Positions 55,290-63,748 of a DNA stretch of 64,000 bases are shown piece by piece (within the stretch, counting starts at the first letter, position 1; each line of letters opens with the position of its first letter). The notes beneath the pieces were generated by a model. That model made no database searches and was not told where the DNA came from. It worked only from the letters and a program-made list of their open reading frames with translations. The stretch covers positions 1 to 64,000 of the forward strand of contig NZ_NCSQ01000032.1 in the NCBI RefSeq assembly GCF_002105465.1, in the 5' to 3' direction. The position numbers and the translations under genes are program-made. The DNA is from Aquidulcibacter paucihalophilus. Lineage in GTDB: Bacteria > Pseudomonadota > Alphaproteobacteria > Caulobacterales > Aquidulcibacteraceae.

Positions 55290-58238
55290 ATGAACGATCA
55301 AGCCCCGGACATGGAAGCGCGCCTCCGTCATTGGTATGACCACATAGACGCGATCTTTCTGAAGCGCTTGAGCGCCGAAGCAGGCCTTTTGCCTGCCAGC
55401 ACCGCCAAAACCGTCCACGGGGATTATGCGCATGCTTGGGTGCGCGACAATGTCTATTCCATCCTTGGCGTTTGGGGCTTGGCCTGCGCCTATAAGCGTC
55501 TGGACCCTGGATCAGAGCGGACCCATCTTTTGGAAGCCAATGTCATTGGGCTCATGCGGGGCCTGCTGTCGGCCATGATGGGCCAAGCCGATAAGGTAGA
55601 GCGGTTTAAGCATACGCAAGACCCACTTGATGGTCTGCACGCAAAATATGATGCAGCCACCGGGAAGCCTGTCGTTGGCGACGCCCATTGGGGCCATTTG
55701 CAGATTGATGCCACCTCCCTCTTCCTCTTGTTCTTGGCACAAATGACGGCCGGCGGGCTTAAGATTCTCAAGACCGCCGATGAAGTCGATTTTGTCCAAA
55801 ACCTGGTACATTATATTGGACCCGCCTATCGGATTGCCGATTATGGGATTTGGGAGCGTGGCCGCAAATCCAATGATGGCGTTGTGGAAATCAATGCGAG
55901 CTCCGTCGGTGTTGCCAAAGCAGCGCTCGAGGCGATGGATGGGTTGGACTTTGGCTGTCAGACCCGTGGCCCCATTCGGGTGCCGGCTGATGATATTGCC
56001 CGGGCGCGCGAGACCCTGCAGGTCCTTTTGCCCGGCGAATCCGCGTCGAAAGAGACCGATGCCGCGTTGCTGGCAGTGGTCGGCTGGCCCGCTTTTGCGG
56101 TCGACGACAAAGTGATGATTGCTCATACGCGCGGACGTATCCTGGATCGGCTGGCTGGCCGCTATGGCTGTAAGCGCTTCTTGCGCGACGGCCATCAAAC
56201 GACGGTGGAAGACGAGCACCGCTTACACTATCACGCGGGTGAGCTCTCAAAATTCGCCAATATCGAGTCCGAATGGCCGCTCTTTTTTACTTATCTTCTT
56301 GTTGATGCCGAAATGACGGGGGATAAACGCGGCGCAAGTGCGTGGGCAGACAGGCTTGAGCCTTTGTTCCAAGTGCGCGATGGCCTGCCCCTATTGCCAG
56401 AGCTTTACTATGTCGAGGCCGATGCGGTGGAGGCAGAAGCGGCCGCACCGGGCAGTCAAGACCGCGTCGCCAATGCCAATTTGCCCCTACTCTGGGCACA
56501 GTCGATCTGGGCATTGGGGGCCATGCTGCAAGAAGGTCTATTAGCCCCTGAAGACATTGACCCACTTGGTCGACGCCATCACCTCAATCGTAGCCATCAG
56601 CCCGAGATCGCCTTTGCCATTGTGGCAGAGGATGAGGAAACCGCGGCGAAGCTTTACGACTTGGGGCTGATGTGTGACCGGATGGCCGAACTTGGATCGG
56701 AGGTCATTATCCGTCCGGCTGGGGATTTGGTCAGCGTTTGGACCCAGATTGGCAGCAATGTGCACTTGGGTCTTACGGGGCGACCTGAAAAGCGGCTTGG
56801 GCCATTGGCCAATGCCTATATCTATGAGTCTGAGGGACGGCCAGTTGTGTTCTCGGCAACGCTTCTGGAAGCCCATGACCACCATATTCGCTATGATGCG
56901 GCCGCCCGTGCACGCCGCCTGCGCGGCGATCTTCGCTATGTGGCGCGGCATTGGCGGGGGCAGGATCATCCTGTCTTTATCCTCTGCGTCGATGCAACCG
57001 CCATGCAAGGGACCGGCGTGGACCGCTTGGTCGAGCTTTTGCACGAGGTCCAGCGCGGCCAAGTGGATTTTGCTAGAACCAAACTGATGCGTATGGTCGA
57101 TGTGTTGCGCGCCCAGGCCAAACCTCGGTCAATTGGTTCGCTCCTGCGTCATGAAATCAAGACAGAATTGAAACCAAGCCTGCCCCATTCCATCGACCAA
57201 GGCTTTGGGTCCAGCATGGATCAGGCCATCGCATCGGGCGATCAAGTAGAGGTCGAGCGCATTTATGAAGCTGCCGGACGGGCGGGCGATTGGGCGACGG
57301 CCCGGCGAGGTGCTGCCTGTTTGAACCGCACCGACCCCCGACTACAGGATTCGGCCAAAGACATTGTTGTTCGATTGCGCCGGCTTGGTTTTGGCGAAGG
57401 ACGTGTCATTACCCGCCCGGTCTCGGAGGGCGAGCTTGTGACCATGATTGAGGATGGTGTGCACTCCAAATTGCATGCGGTGATTGCCCAAGAAGTGCTG
57501 CAGGCTTTGGGCCTGTTCAGCAAATCTGACTCCAATGCCGTGCGCGGCATGAGAACAATCCGCCTGACGGAAATCGTGGGACGATTGGGGCAAGAAGAAT
57601 CCGGCGGGATGGATAATCTGGTGGCAGAACCCCCGAGCGTTTTGTTTGACCGCGTGAAGTCCATTCTGTTGGAAACACCATCGGTTCGGGCGGTGGTCTC
57701 CCCTGCCCCAGCGTTCGCTTTAACACCCTCGGCGCAAGCAATTGGCAATGACTGGGAACAATGGCGCGAACGCCTGGGAATTTTGACCCGTGTGGGCAAT
57801 GATTTCTTTGCCCGCCTGTGGTCGTTGCTGCATGTTTGCCCCGGGATTGTGTTTGGCGCGAATAACCGATTGGACGCAGCAGTCGCACGCTCTGACTTGA
57901 CGGCTTGGGAGAAAGATTTCGCGCTGGAGATTGAAGTTCGCCTCGAGACCATCCCCGACCCTGCCTATCGCACCTTCTGCCTCGAAGCGCTGAACGTCCT
58001 CGCCAATCGTCATGAGCGGGATCCCGACTATCGGGTCGATCAAGACATTATTCTCGATGATCTCATCCATGATGCGGTGGCCTGGATTTGGCGCCAAGCG
58101 GGTCATGGCGAACCCGATTGGACACAAGCGGGTCCCATGTGGGCGATGGCGCGTCATGCTGATGCACAAACGATGGCGCTCGCGCTTTATGCCTGCTGTG
58201 AAAAGTATAAAGCCACTTCTGAACCCGCTTTTTGCTGA
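55290..58238 (+). CDS. Phosphorylase kinase alpha/beta-subunit-like protein (GH15-like)
   Basis: This 982-residue protein is collinear with eukaryotic phosphorylase b kinase alpha/beta subunits. Shared landmarks are GLLPAS (about 32), AWVRDNVYSILGVWGL (49-64), LMRGLLSAMMGQADKVERFK (88-107), GHLQIDATSLFLLFLAQMTA (135-154), ADYGIWERG (183-191; Glu 189 lies where GH15 glucoamylases place their general acid), INASSVGVAKAALEAMD and ECEWPLF-like ESEWPLFFTYLL. The likeness continues into a C-terminal domain (about 840-950: LWSLLHVCPGIVF, IPDPAYRTFCLEALNVLA). No signal peptide, kinase domain or calmodulin is seen. It is last in the hexR-glgB-glgX-malQ operon. It may be a cytosolic glucan hydrolase or a regulatory scaffold for glycogen phosphorylase. 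Confidence 0.85.
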   Translation: MNDQAPDMEARLRHWYDHIDAIFLKRLSAEAGLLPASTAKTVHGDYAHAWVRDNVYSILGVWGLACAYKRLDPGSERTHLLEANVIGLMRGLLSAMMGQADKVERFKHTQDPLDGLHAKYDAATGKPVVGDAHWGHLQIDATSLFLLFLAQMTAGGLKILKTADEVDFVQNLVHYIGPAYRIADYGIWERGRKSNDGVVEINASSVGVAKAALEAMDGLDFGCQTRGPIRVPADDIARARETLQVLLPGESASKETDAALLAVVGWPAFAVDDKVMIAHTRGRILDRLAGRYGCKRFLRDGHQTTVEDEHRLHYHAGELSKFANIESEWPLFFTYLLVDAEMTGDKRGASAWADRLEPLFQVRDGLPLLPELYYVEADAVEAEAAAPGSQDRVANANLPLLWAQSIWALGAMLQEGLLAPEDIDPLGRRHHLNRSHQPEIAFAIVAEDEETAAKLYDLGLMCDRMAELGSEVIIRPAGDLVSVWTQIGSNVHLGLTGRPEKRLGPLANAYIYESEGRPVVFSATLLEAHDHHIRYDAAARARRLRGDLRYVARHWRGQDHPVFILCVDATAMQGTGVDRLVELLHEVQRGQVDFARTKLMRMVDVLRAQAKPRSIGSLLRHEIKTELKPSLPHSIDQGFGSSMDQAIASGDQVEVERIYEAAGRAGDWATARRGAACLNRTDPRLQDSAKDIVVRLRRLGFGEGRVITRPVSEGELVTMIEDGVHSKLHAVIAQEVLQALGLFSKSDSNAVRGMRTIRLTEIVGRLGQEESGGMDNLVAEPPSVLFDRVKSILLETPSVRAVVSPAPAFALTPSAQAIGNDWEQWRERLGILTRVGNDFFARLWSLLHVCPGIVFGANNRLDAAVARSDLTAWEKDFALEIEVRLETIPDPAYRTFCLEALNVLANRHERDPDYRVDQDIILDDLIHDAVAWIWRQAGHGEPDWTQAGPMWAMARHADAQTMALALYACCEKYKATSEPAFC

Positions 58239-58993
58239 TCCGCCAGCTGCACAAGTCGCCTGCACGGCGTGTGTGATACCCCGATGATTTGAGCGCATGA
58301 ATGTGTGTTGCTGGGTGGCCCATCTAGTGCGCCGATGGGCAAAAACACGACTTTGGACGCACCTGCCAGGCCTGAACGTCCCGCCACCCCTCCCCTTCTA
58401 GCGGATTTTTGCGTCAACACGTCCACAGAATCGACGTGCGGGCGCGTGGACAGATCTAAAGTGTGGCAATGTCGATTTGTCGGCCCGTGGACGCCCCCAC
58501 AAGCCAACATCTGCGCGCGCCCACCCATCGACAAACGCACATGAGGACAAGTCGATGTGTGGACACGGCCACAAGCCGTCTTTTTGTCGACGAAGGGCCT
58601 CCGAAGGCCCTAGTAAGCCGAAATATGCCGGTCCAGCTCAGCAGATGGGCTGGCCCAACCTTGCCAGCCCCCTCACCTGCCCCGCCTTGGCTCAAAAATC
58701 GACCAACAGCGCCCAATTTGCGAAAAGATGGTGTGACGTCCACCTTGACGTTCGCCTCGCCCCAGAGGCGAATTTTCAGAGTATCGATAAGGAATCGTTA
58801 AGGTTTAAAGTCTAGTCTTTCAACATGTGGACACGGGGAGGCGGCGACTTTTCAACAAGTCCAGCTTCGGACAGGCCGACACCTCGCCTTGTCTCCCAAG
58901 CCCACGTGTGGGGGCCTCCAGACGTGGGGTTTCCAGAATGACGACGCGCCGAATTTACCACATGGCCGCATGTGGACACGAGGAGGTAGGAAG
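58239..58993. other. 755-base non-coding region before parA with GTGTGGACAC repeats
   Basis: No gene is supported. The decamer (G/A)TGTGGACAC occurs at 58557-58566, 58825-58834 and 58970-58979, and inverted at 60122-60131 after the ribbon-helix-helix gene. Looser copies lie at 58419-58429 (inverted), 58445-58453 and 58485-58492. The last two exact plus-strand copies share a longer block ending in GGAGG. Such arrays are usual as centromere and operator for ParA/ribbon-helix-helix systems. A 6-bp hairpin with arms GGGCCT/AGGCCC is at 58595-58610. Confidence 0.6.
58751..58776 (+). terminator. Rho-independent terminator in parA upstream region
   Basis: TTCGCCTC (58751-58758) pairs perfectly with GAGGCGAA (58765-58772) across GCCCCA, then TTTT. 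It is 513 bases after the PHK-like stop, so it may end a read-through transcript or a small RNA made from 58239-58750. Confidence 0.75.
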
Positions 58994-59641
58994 ATGCATG
59001 TAGTAGCCATAGTCAGCCAAAAAGGTGGGGCAGGTAAGACAACTTTGTCGGTTCACCTCGCTGTTGCGGCTGCGCGCAAGGGCCTCTCGGTGGCCCTGAT
59101 CGACCTCGACCCTCAAGCAACCGCCGCGCAATGGGGCGACTGGCGGGGCGGGGACAATCCAGCCGTCGTCGCCACGCCTTACACACGACTAGAGGCCACC
59201 TTACAGGAAGCCGCCCAAGCTGGGGTGGATCTGTGCATCCTCGATAGCCCACCGGCTGCAGATGCCGCAGCAGTCTCTGCGGCGCGTGCTGCTGACCTGG
59301 TTTTGGTGCCAACCCGGGTCAGCGCGTTTGACCTTCATGCCATCAAGACGACAGGGGAGCTGATGCGGATCGCGCAAAAGCCCGCCTATACGATTTTCAA
59401 CGCCGTCCCACCTCGGGCTGCGAGTTTGGTTGAAGATGCTGCTGCCGTTGTGCGCGGGATTGGTATGCCACTGGCCCCGGTTTGCCTGACAGAAAGGGCG
59501 GCCTTCCGCCATGCCGTCGTTGATGGCCATACTGCCAGCGAATATGAACCAGGCTGCAAAGCCGCCAGCGAAGTCGATGCGGTCTTTGAATGGATGATGG
59601 GCCGCCTCACCAAAACCCAAACCGTCGCCCAAGCGGCCTAA
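58994..59641 (+). CDS. parA: ParA-family partition ATPase, small type
   Basis: This 215-residue ATPase starts at ATG 58994 (AGGAGG eight bases upstream) with MHVVAIVSQKGGAGKTTLSV; the deviant Walker A holds Lys 10 and Lys 15. ALIDLDPQATAAQWGDWR and LCILDSPPAADAAAV are the Walker A' and B regions. Without an N-terminal helix-turn-helix it is a type Ib ParA, which needs a separate DNA-binding partner, the ribbon-helix-helix gene 34 bases on. It moves replicon copies apart by nucleoid-bound ATP cycles. Confidence 0.93.
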   Translation: MHVVAIVSQKGGAGKTTLSVHLAVAAARKGLSVALIDLDPQATAAQWGDWRGGDNPAVVATPYTRLEATLQEAAQAGVDLCILDSPPAADAAAVSAARAADLVLVPTRVSAFDLHAIKTTGELMRIAQKPAYTIFNAVPPRAASLVEDAAAVVRGIGMPLAPVCLTERAAFRHAVVDGHTASEYEPGCKAASEVDAVFEWMMGRLTKTQTVAQAA

Positions 59642-59675
59642 CCAGCACATGTACCCAAAAGGGAAGGGGAGATAG

Positions 59676-60065
59676 ATGGCCAAAGCACCAAGCCTCGCAG
59701 CGCGCCTCGCTGCCGTAGCCGCACAGCCCAACACAAGCCCATACCAGATGACCGCCCCAGCTAATCAGGACAGTCAACCCGTGGCAGAACCACACGTTGC
59801 CGCCCTTGCCCCGGCACCGGTTTCAACCGCCGAGCCAATGGCCCCAGCACCGGTCTTTGCACCGCCCAATTTTGCCATGCCCGTGCCCCAGAAGGCCAAA
59901 GCGCGAGATGGACGGGTAATGGTGGCTGGCTATTTCAGTCCAGAACTTTCCCGCTCACTGCGTATTTTGGCTGCCGAGCGCGATGTGACGGTCCAACATC
60001 TGGTGGGTGAGGGGCTAGATTTCGTCCTGCGCCATTATGGCAAACACCCGATGGGTGAACGCTAA
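59676..60065 (+). CDS. Ribbon-helix-helix partition partner
   Basis: This 129-residue protein has a flexible Ala/Pro-rich N-terminus (about 1-75) and a C-terminal ribbon-helix-helix domain: GRVMVAGYFSPELSRSLRIL, then ERDVTVQHLVGEGLDFVLR. In type Ib systems such proteins bind the centromere and autoregulate parA; the arm stimulates ParA ATPase. The GTGTGGACAC repeats on both sides of parA are likely targets (inference). Confidence 0.8.
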   Translation: MAKAPSLAARLAAVAAQPNTSPYQMTAPANQDSQPVAEPHVAALAPAPVSTAEPMAPAPVFAPPNFAMPVPQKAKARDGRVMVAGYFSPELSRSLRILAAERDVTVQHLVGEGLDFVLRHYGKHPMGER

Positions 60066-60121
60066 GCGGCAACGCGCCTGCGGGTGGGGGTCTTGTCACA
60101 ACCACGTGGCGACCTGAAGAC

Positions 60122-60131
60122 GTGTCCACAC
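60122..60131 (-). promoter_or_regulatory. Inverted GTGTGGACAC copy between partition genes and repA
   Basis: The plus strand reads GTGTCCACAC, the reverse complement of the copy at 58557. The 60066-60359 gap otherwise shows no gene. This copy may link partition control to repA. Confidence 0.5.
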
Positions 60132-60359
60132 GCCGACAGATCAACAGCTCCACCTGTCTGACGGCGAAAGCCTGATTCATCCTGCGCAGCCGCAGAATCA
60201 GATAGTGTAGTTCAAACACCACCCAATAAGCCCGATTGGCTTGGTCAAAGCCCAGAATCGGGACACGCCTTATCTGCACCCTTTGGTGCGTCACCGGGGA
60301 TATGCTTCTGCCCTCTCGCGTGCGAGCTTTGTGGCAACATTCGAAAGAGAGAGACAGCT

Positions 60360-61277
60360 ATGTCCGCGCGACGCAAAGATGACCCTCAATTCGACTTCTT
60401 CATCCCGATGGTACACGACATCCCGTTGAAAGATCAGCGGGAGACGATGGAGCGGCCCTTCTTTTCGCTGCAAAAGCGCAAGCGTTTGAAGCCGATTGAT
60501 TACCGCAGCCCCGATGGCGAAGTATGGGTCAAGGTCGAAGCAGTGCCCGCCTATGGCATGGCCACGATCTGGGACGCTGATATTCTCATCTGGGCAGCCA
60601 GCGCTTTGAACAGGCTAAAGCAGCAGGGCGTCAATGATCTGCCGCGCACGCTGCGCACCACCGCCTATGACCTATTACGGGCGATTAAGCGGGATACGGG
60701 CGGTAAGGGTTATCAGGAACTACGTGCCGCCCTCGATCGTTTAGCCTCGACCACCATCTTCACGTCGCTGCGCGCCAAGCGGGGCAGGGACCGTCGCTTC
60801 TCCTGGATTGACGAGTGGGACATTGAAGTCGATCCCATTACGGAACAACCGCGCGCGCTTCGCATCACTTTGTCCAATTGGATTTACGAAGGGGTGACGC
60901 AGGAAAAGCAATTGCTGACCATGCACCCAGACTATTTCAGCCTGACCGGTGGGCTCGAACGCGCGCTCTACCGCATTGCCCGCAAGCATGCCGGCGATCA
61001 AAAGAAGGGCTGGCTTTGCCGCTTTTCGGTACTTAAGGACAAAACAGGTTCGGACTCCGAGCCTAAAGAATTTGCGCGCATGATGCGCAAGATCGCCCTG
61101 CGCGATGAATTGCCCGAATATAGTATGACGATTGTGAAAGCCGCCGACGGCTCCCCCGCCGCCCACTTCATCCGTCGCGACGCGGGTGAACGCACCGCCA
61201 TTTCTGACGCCATCATTGAATTTGATCAATTATACGCCGACACCATCGCCAAGAAGCAGGGCGATTTGCTGCTGTGA
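60360..61277 (+). CDS. repA: RPA-type plasmid replication initiator
   Basis: This 305-residue protein matches the replication initiator protein A family found on alphaproteobacterial plasmids and secondary replicons. It has FSLQKRKRLKPIDYR, WVKVEAVPAYGMATIWDADI, LRTTAYDLLRAIKRDTGG and a winged-helix-rich C-terminal half (FSWIDEWDIEVDP, LERALYRIARKHAG, MMRKIALRDELPEY). It should bind iterons and open the origin. A purine-rich GAGAGAGA lies before ATG 60360. Iteron-like repeats follow at 61282 and 62291-62396. Confidence 0.88.
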   Translation: MSARRKDDPQFDFFIPMVHDIPLKDQRETMERPFFSLQKRKRLKPIDYRSPDGEVWVKVEAVPAYGMATIWDADILIWAASALNRLKQQGVNDLPRTLRTTAYDLLRAIKRDTGGKGYQELRAALDRLASTTIFTSLRAKRGRDRRFSWIDEWDIEVDPITEQPRALRITLSNWIYEGVTQEKQLLTMHPDYFSLTGGLERALYRIARKHAGDQKKGWLCRFSVLKDKTGSDSEPKEFARMMRKIALRDELPEYSMTIVKAADGSPAAHFIRRDAGERTAISDAIIEFDQLYADTIAKKQGDLLL

Positions 61278-61281
61278 CTTA

Positions 61282-61300
61282 ACGGGGGATCACCCACTTT
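61282..61300 (+). repeat. Iteron-like repeat downstream of repA
   Basis: ACGGGGGATCACCCACTTT lies four bases after the repA stop. It is the best match to the family repeated at 62291-62396, 63723-63740 and in malE. Confidence 0.65.
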
Positions 61301-61362
61301 GGGGGCGATGAAGCCAATCAGAACCTAATCTTTGCCCATCCTAGAAGGATCAGATACGCACC

Positions 61363-61848
61363 ATGACGCAATCACGCTTCAACATTTTTCTCTGCTCCAC
61401 CGTTTGTCTCTTTGCGTGGAACTCTAGCGCTTGGTCACAGTCACCCCAGTCGTTGAAGCCAAATTGCCAAAACGCGCTTGAAATAGTCCCAGCGGAAAAT
61501 TTGCCTGTTGATGACCTTTCCAAACTTGGGCCAGAGCTAAATGTTGCCAAAGGCAATTACGCCATGACCTTTTGGCCCATTGATTTCGAAGTGCGATCCG
61601 AAAAGGTCGGGAAAACCCCAATTGGCTTTTCGCTCATTCAAACGCGCGACCTGGAAACTCCCCCCATTGGCCTGCTCATTCGGTCCAACCAGAAGGATAA
61701 ACCCAGTTTTGCGAGAGATGGCCACCAAATCTTGATCGCTAGTCGTCAAGAAAGCAGTTGCCCCATCGGCGCGATCATGTCTGTGACCGAAAGGGGCGGG
61801 GTGGTGCTCAGAGAGATGGCTGTAGAGCAGGCAGACTTTAGGAATTAG
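61363..61848 (+). CDS. Exported protein of unknown function
   Basis: This 161-residue protein has a clear signal peptide (FNIFLCSTVCLFAWNSSAWSQ region, cleavage near 26) and no further membrane segments. The mature part has two or three cysteines and mixed strands (FEVRSEKVGKTPIGFSLIQT). I do not recognise the family. It stands alone between repeat clusters on the plus strand. Confidence 0.55.
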   Translation: MTQSRFNIFLCSTVCLFAWNSSAWSQSPQSLKPNCQNALEIVPAENLPVDDLSKLGPELNVAKGNYAMTFWPIDFEVRSEKVGKTPIGFSLIQTRDLETPPIGLLIRSNQKDKPSFARDGHQILIASRQESSCPIGAIMSVTERGGVVLREMAVEQADFRN

Positions 61849-62290
61849 AATTCTGGAGAGGCCCAAGGTTTTCAGACCTTGATTGATTCACGTGCCTGTA
61901 TTGGGGCTTTAGCCGAGGCAAGATCGCCAAACGATAATGATGCGCGGGTACTATTGCGAGTGGAACAAGCGCACAAAGAAGGCGATGACGGCGCCACCCA
62001 TGCCCTTGCCCGGCGCTCTTGGTATGGACGCTTTGGCTATCCCATCGACCCCCAGAAAGCCCATGACGACCATCATGGCCATTGCGTTCGCGCCAACCTC
62101 AGAAAGGCCTTCTCGCGTGTTCTAAACGCTGCGCGCCTCGCCGAGTATTTGGCCCGCGGCGAGATCGTCCCAGCCAAGAGGAAAATTGCTAAAGCCTGGA
62201 TGGCTCGGTCGAGCTGTGACAAGAAACTCATTGCGCCACCTTATCGACGGTGGCTGAGTTCAGCCGATCCAAGAGCTTGCCACCAAACCC
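61849..62290. other. Region without a confident gene
   Basis: A leftward frame at 61951-62082 (43 residues, MAMMVVMGFLGVDGIAKAS and on) reads like the tail of a membrane protein and has a stop just upstream, so it may be a pseudogene scrap. A rightward 194-codon frame over 61879-62463 is built partly of the iterons and is rejected. Confidence 0.35.
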
Positions 62291-62480
62291 ACGGGGGAAC
62301 ACCCACTTTCTGTCGGGGGAATGGGCGCCGCACTGGCGGTGGAACACCCACAAGAACCTCGGGGGATCGGACGCTCATCCACGGGGGAACACCCGCGCAG
62401 AGTGACTGCAAACCCTTGAAGACAAACCCGAAAAAGGCACTTCTCAGGTGTTTAACTCTTTAACTCTTCTATTAAGAGTC
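62290..62480. other. Candidate replication origin: iterons plus AT-rich stretch
   Basis: ACGGGGGAACACCCAC (62291-62306), GGTGGAACACCCACAA (62338-62353) and ACGGGGGAACACCCGC (62381-62396) are iteron-like, with half-copies CGGGGGAA (62314-62321) and CGGGGGATC (62360-62368). Immediately right is an AT-rich stretch (about 62425-62480) with a direct TTAACTCTT repeat and a small ACTCTT/AAGAGT hairpin (62463-62479), resembling a DNA unwinding element. Together with repA this could be oriV. Confidence 0.55.
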
Positions 62481-62489
62481 TTTCTAAGA

Positions 62490-62530
62490 GGGCTTTTGGG
62501 CACACATCAAAATGTGCCCAAGCCCGTTTT
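62490..62530 (+). terminator. Strong hairpin with T run
   Basis: GGGC-TT-TTGGGCACA (62490-62504) pairs with TGTGCCCAA-GCCC (62513-62525) with a two-base bulge, then GTTTT. It is 17 bases beyond the stop of the leftward WD40-like gene; the T run serves plus-strand transcripts. Confidence 0.65.
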
Positions 62531-62546
62531 AAGGCGCTAGTACTAC

Positions 62547-63602
62547 TTATTGCAGCCATTGATGGCCAAAGCTGCCATCTTCGCCGACATAAGCAAAGCG
62601 TTTACCTGAGGCATGAAATGCCAAACTGAGGATGGAGCGGCGCATCTTGCGGGGATCATCCAATAATTCATGGCGCGGGCGAGGGCCGGCCAGAAAGCCT
62701 GTTTTTCCCGAAGCCAAATCTACTTGATCCACCCCGCCGTCTGACCAGCCAACCAAAGCGCGTGCATCCTGGACGGCCACACAGGTCACAAGCCCTAGCC
62801 GTGGTCGATACACACCCGCCGATTGTCCCATTGGACCTTTACCGGCGACAATGGGCCAGGCCAGTAGTGCAGGGCCACCTGAGGTGAGAAGCACCGAGCC
62901 GGTCTTGTTTTGAACGAGGCAACGCGGCTTGGCCGGATAGCCCCCCATCTTGAAAGCCTGTCCATCCTGAAGCCGCCATCCGGCCAAAGCAGGTTCAGAC
63001 AAGCCAACAAACAAAAACGCGTCATTGGCACCATAGGCCACAGAGATCGGCCCACCGGCACAAGGAATTTCTTGGACTAACTCCCCAGATGAGCGCTCAA
63101 ACAGGCTGACACCCCCGCTATGGGTGATCGCAAGCTCTTGTCCGTCTTGGGTAAAGGCCAGTGCTGTCGGACCTTTGGGTGGGCGCAGTTCCTGAGAAGT
63201 CGCATCTGGCCCAAGCACATGCACCGTTTGACCGGCAGCAACGGCCACAATGCGGCTATCCGGAGAGATGGCGAGCGAGTCGAGCCATTTGCGTGGCACA
63301 TGAAGCCGCTCATGAACTTGACCGCTGCTATCGACTTGAACCAGCTTGCCATCATCGCCAGCCGTCCAGATGGATTGGCCATCGGGGCTAGCCTGCATGG
63401 CCAACATCCCCCCGTCATGGCAGCGAAGCAGTGCCTCGCCCAGCTTCATCATCCCATCGCCAAAGCCAAAGGCGGGGCGATCACCCAGCCAAGCGGCACC
63501 AATTCCCGGGGCTGGATGGGGTAGGGGCCCTTTCTGGCGCTTCGACACAGGTTTCTCCACACTTGCAAGCCCCTTCAACCACGAGAGGGCGGCGGTGTGC
63601 AA
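62547..63602 (-). CDS. WD40-repeat-like beta-propeller protein
   Basis: This 351-residue soluble protein shows repeated blades with WD40-like spacing: LAMQASPDGQSIWTAGDDGK, LAISPDSRIVAVAAG, LAFTQDGQELAITHSGG, VTCVAVQDARALVGWSDGG and LAFHASGKRFAYVGEDGS, enough for about six or seven blades. No signal peptide is obvious. Such propellers are scaffolds for protein binding. Function unknown. The product is Gly-rich and has no catalytic motif. Confidence 0.7.
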   Translation of the reverse strand: MHTAALSWLKGLASVEKPVSKRQKGPLPHPAPGIGAAWLGDRPAFGFGDGMMKLGEALLRCHDGGMLAMQASPDGQSIWTAGDDGKLVQVDSSGQVHERLHVPRKWLDSLAISPDSRIVAVAAGQTVHVLGPDATSQELRPPKGPTALAFTQDGQELAITHSGGVSLFERSSGELVQEIPCAGGPISVAYGANDAFLFVGLSEPALAGWRLQDGQAFKMGGYPAKPRCLVQNKTGSVLLTSGGPALLAWPIVAGKGPMGQSAGVYRPRLGLVTCVAVQDARALVGWSDGGVDQVDLASGKTGFLAGPRPRHELLDDPRKMRRSILSLAFHASGKRFAYVGEDGSFGHQWLQ

Positions 63603-63722
63603 TACCCCGAATCAAATGAGCTCACCCAATTGCGACTATGAAGTCGCAAGGGCAATAAAGCCTATAAAATCAACCTTTTTTAAACAACAAGCCAAAAGCA
63701 TCCACGCCCAGCACGTGCCATG

Positions 63723-63740
63723 ACGGGGGATCAACCACCG
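63723..63740 (+). repeat. Degenerate iteron-like repeat
   Basis: ACGGGGGATCAACCACCG keeps the ACGGGGGATCA core and differs in the second half. It lies in the 146-base gap between the two leftward genes. Confidence 0.5.
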
Positions 63741-63748
63741 ATTCCCAA

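Noticed and set aside
62290-62400. CRISPR array
   Set aside because: Repeats are short, irregularly spaced, degenerate and beside repA; there are no uniform spacers and no cas genes.
61879-62463. 194-codon rightward open frame after the exported protein
   Set aside because: Its second half is translated iteron sequence (repeated GGTPT), it lacks a ribosome-binding site and resembles no family.
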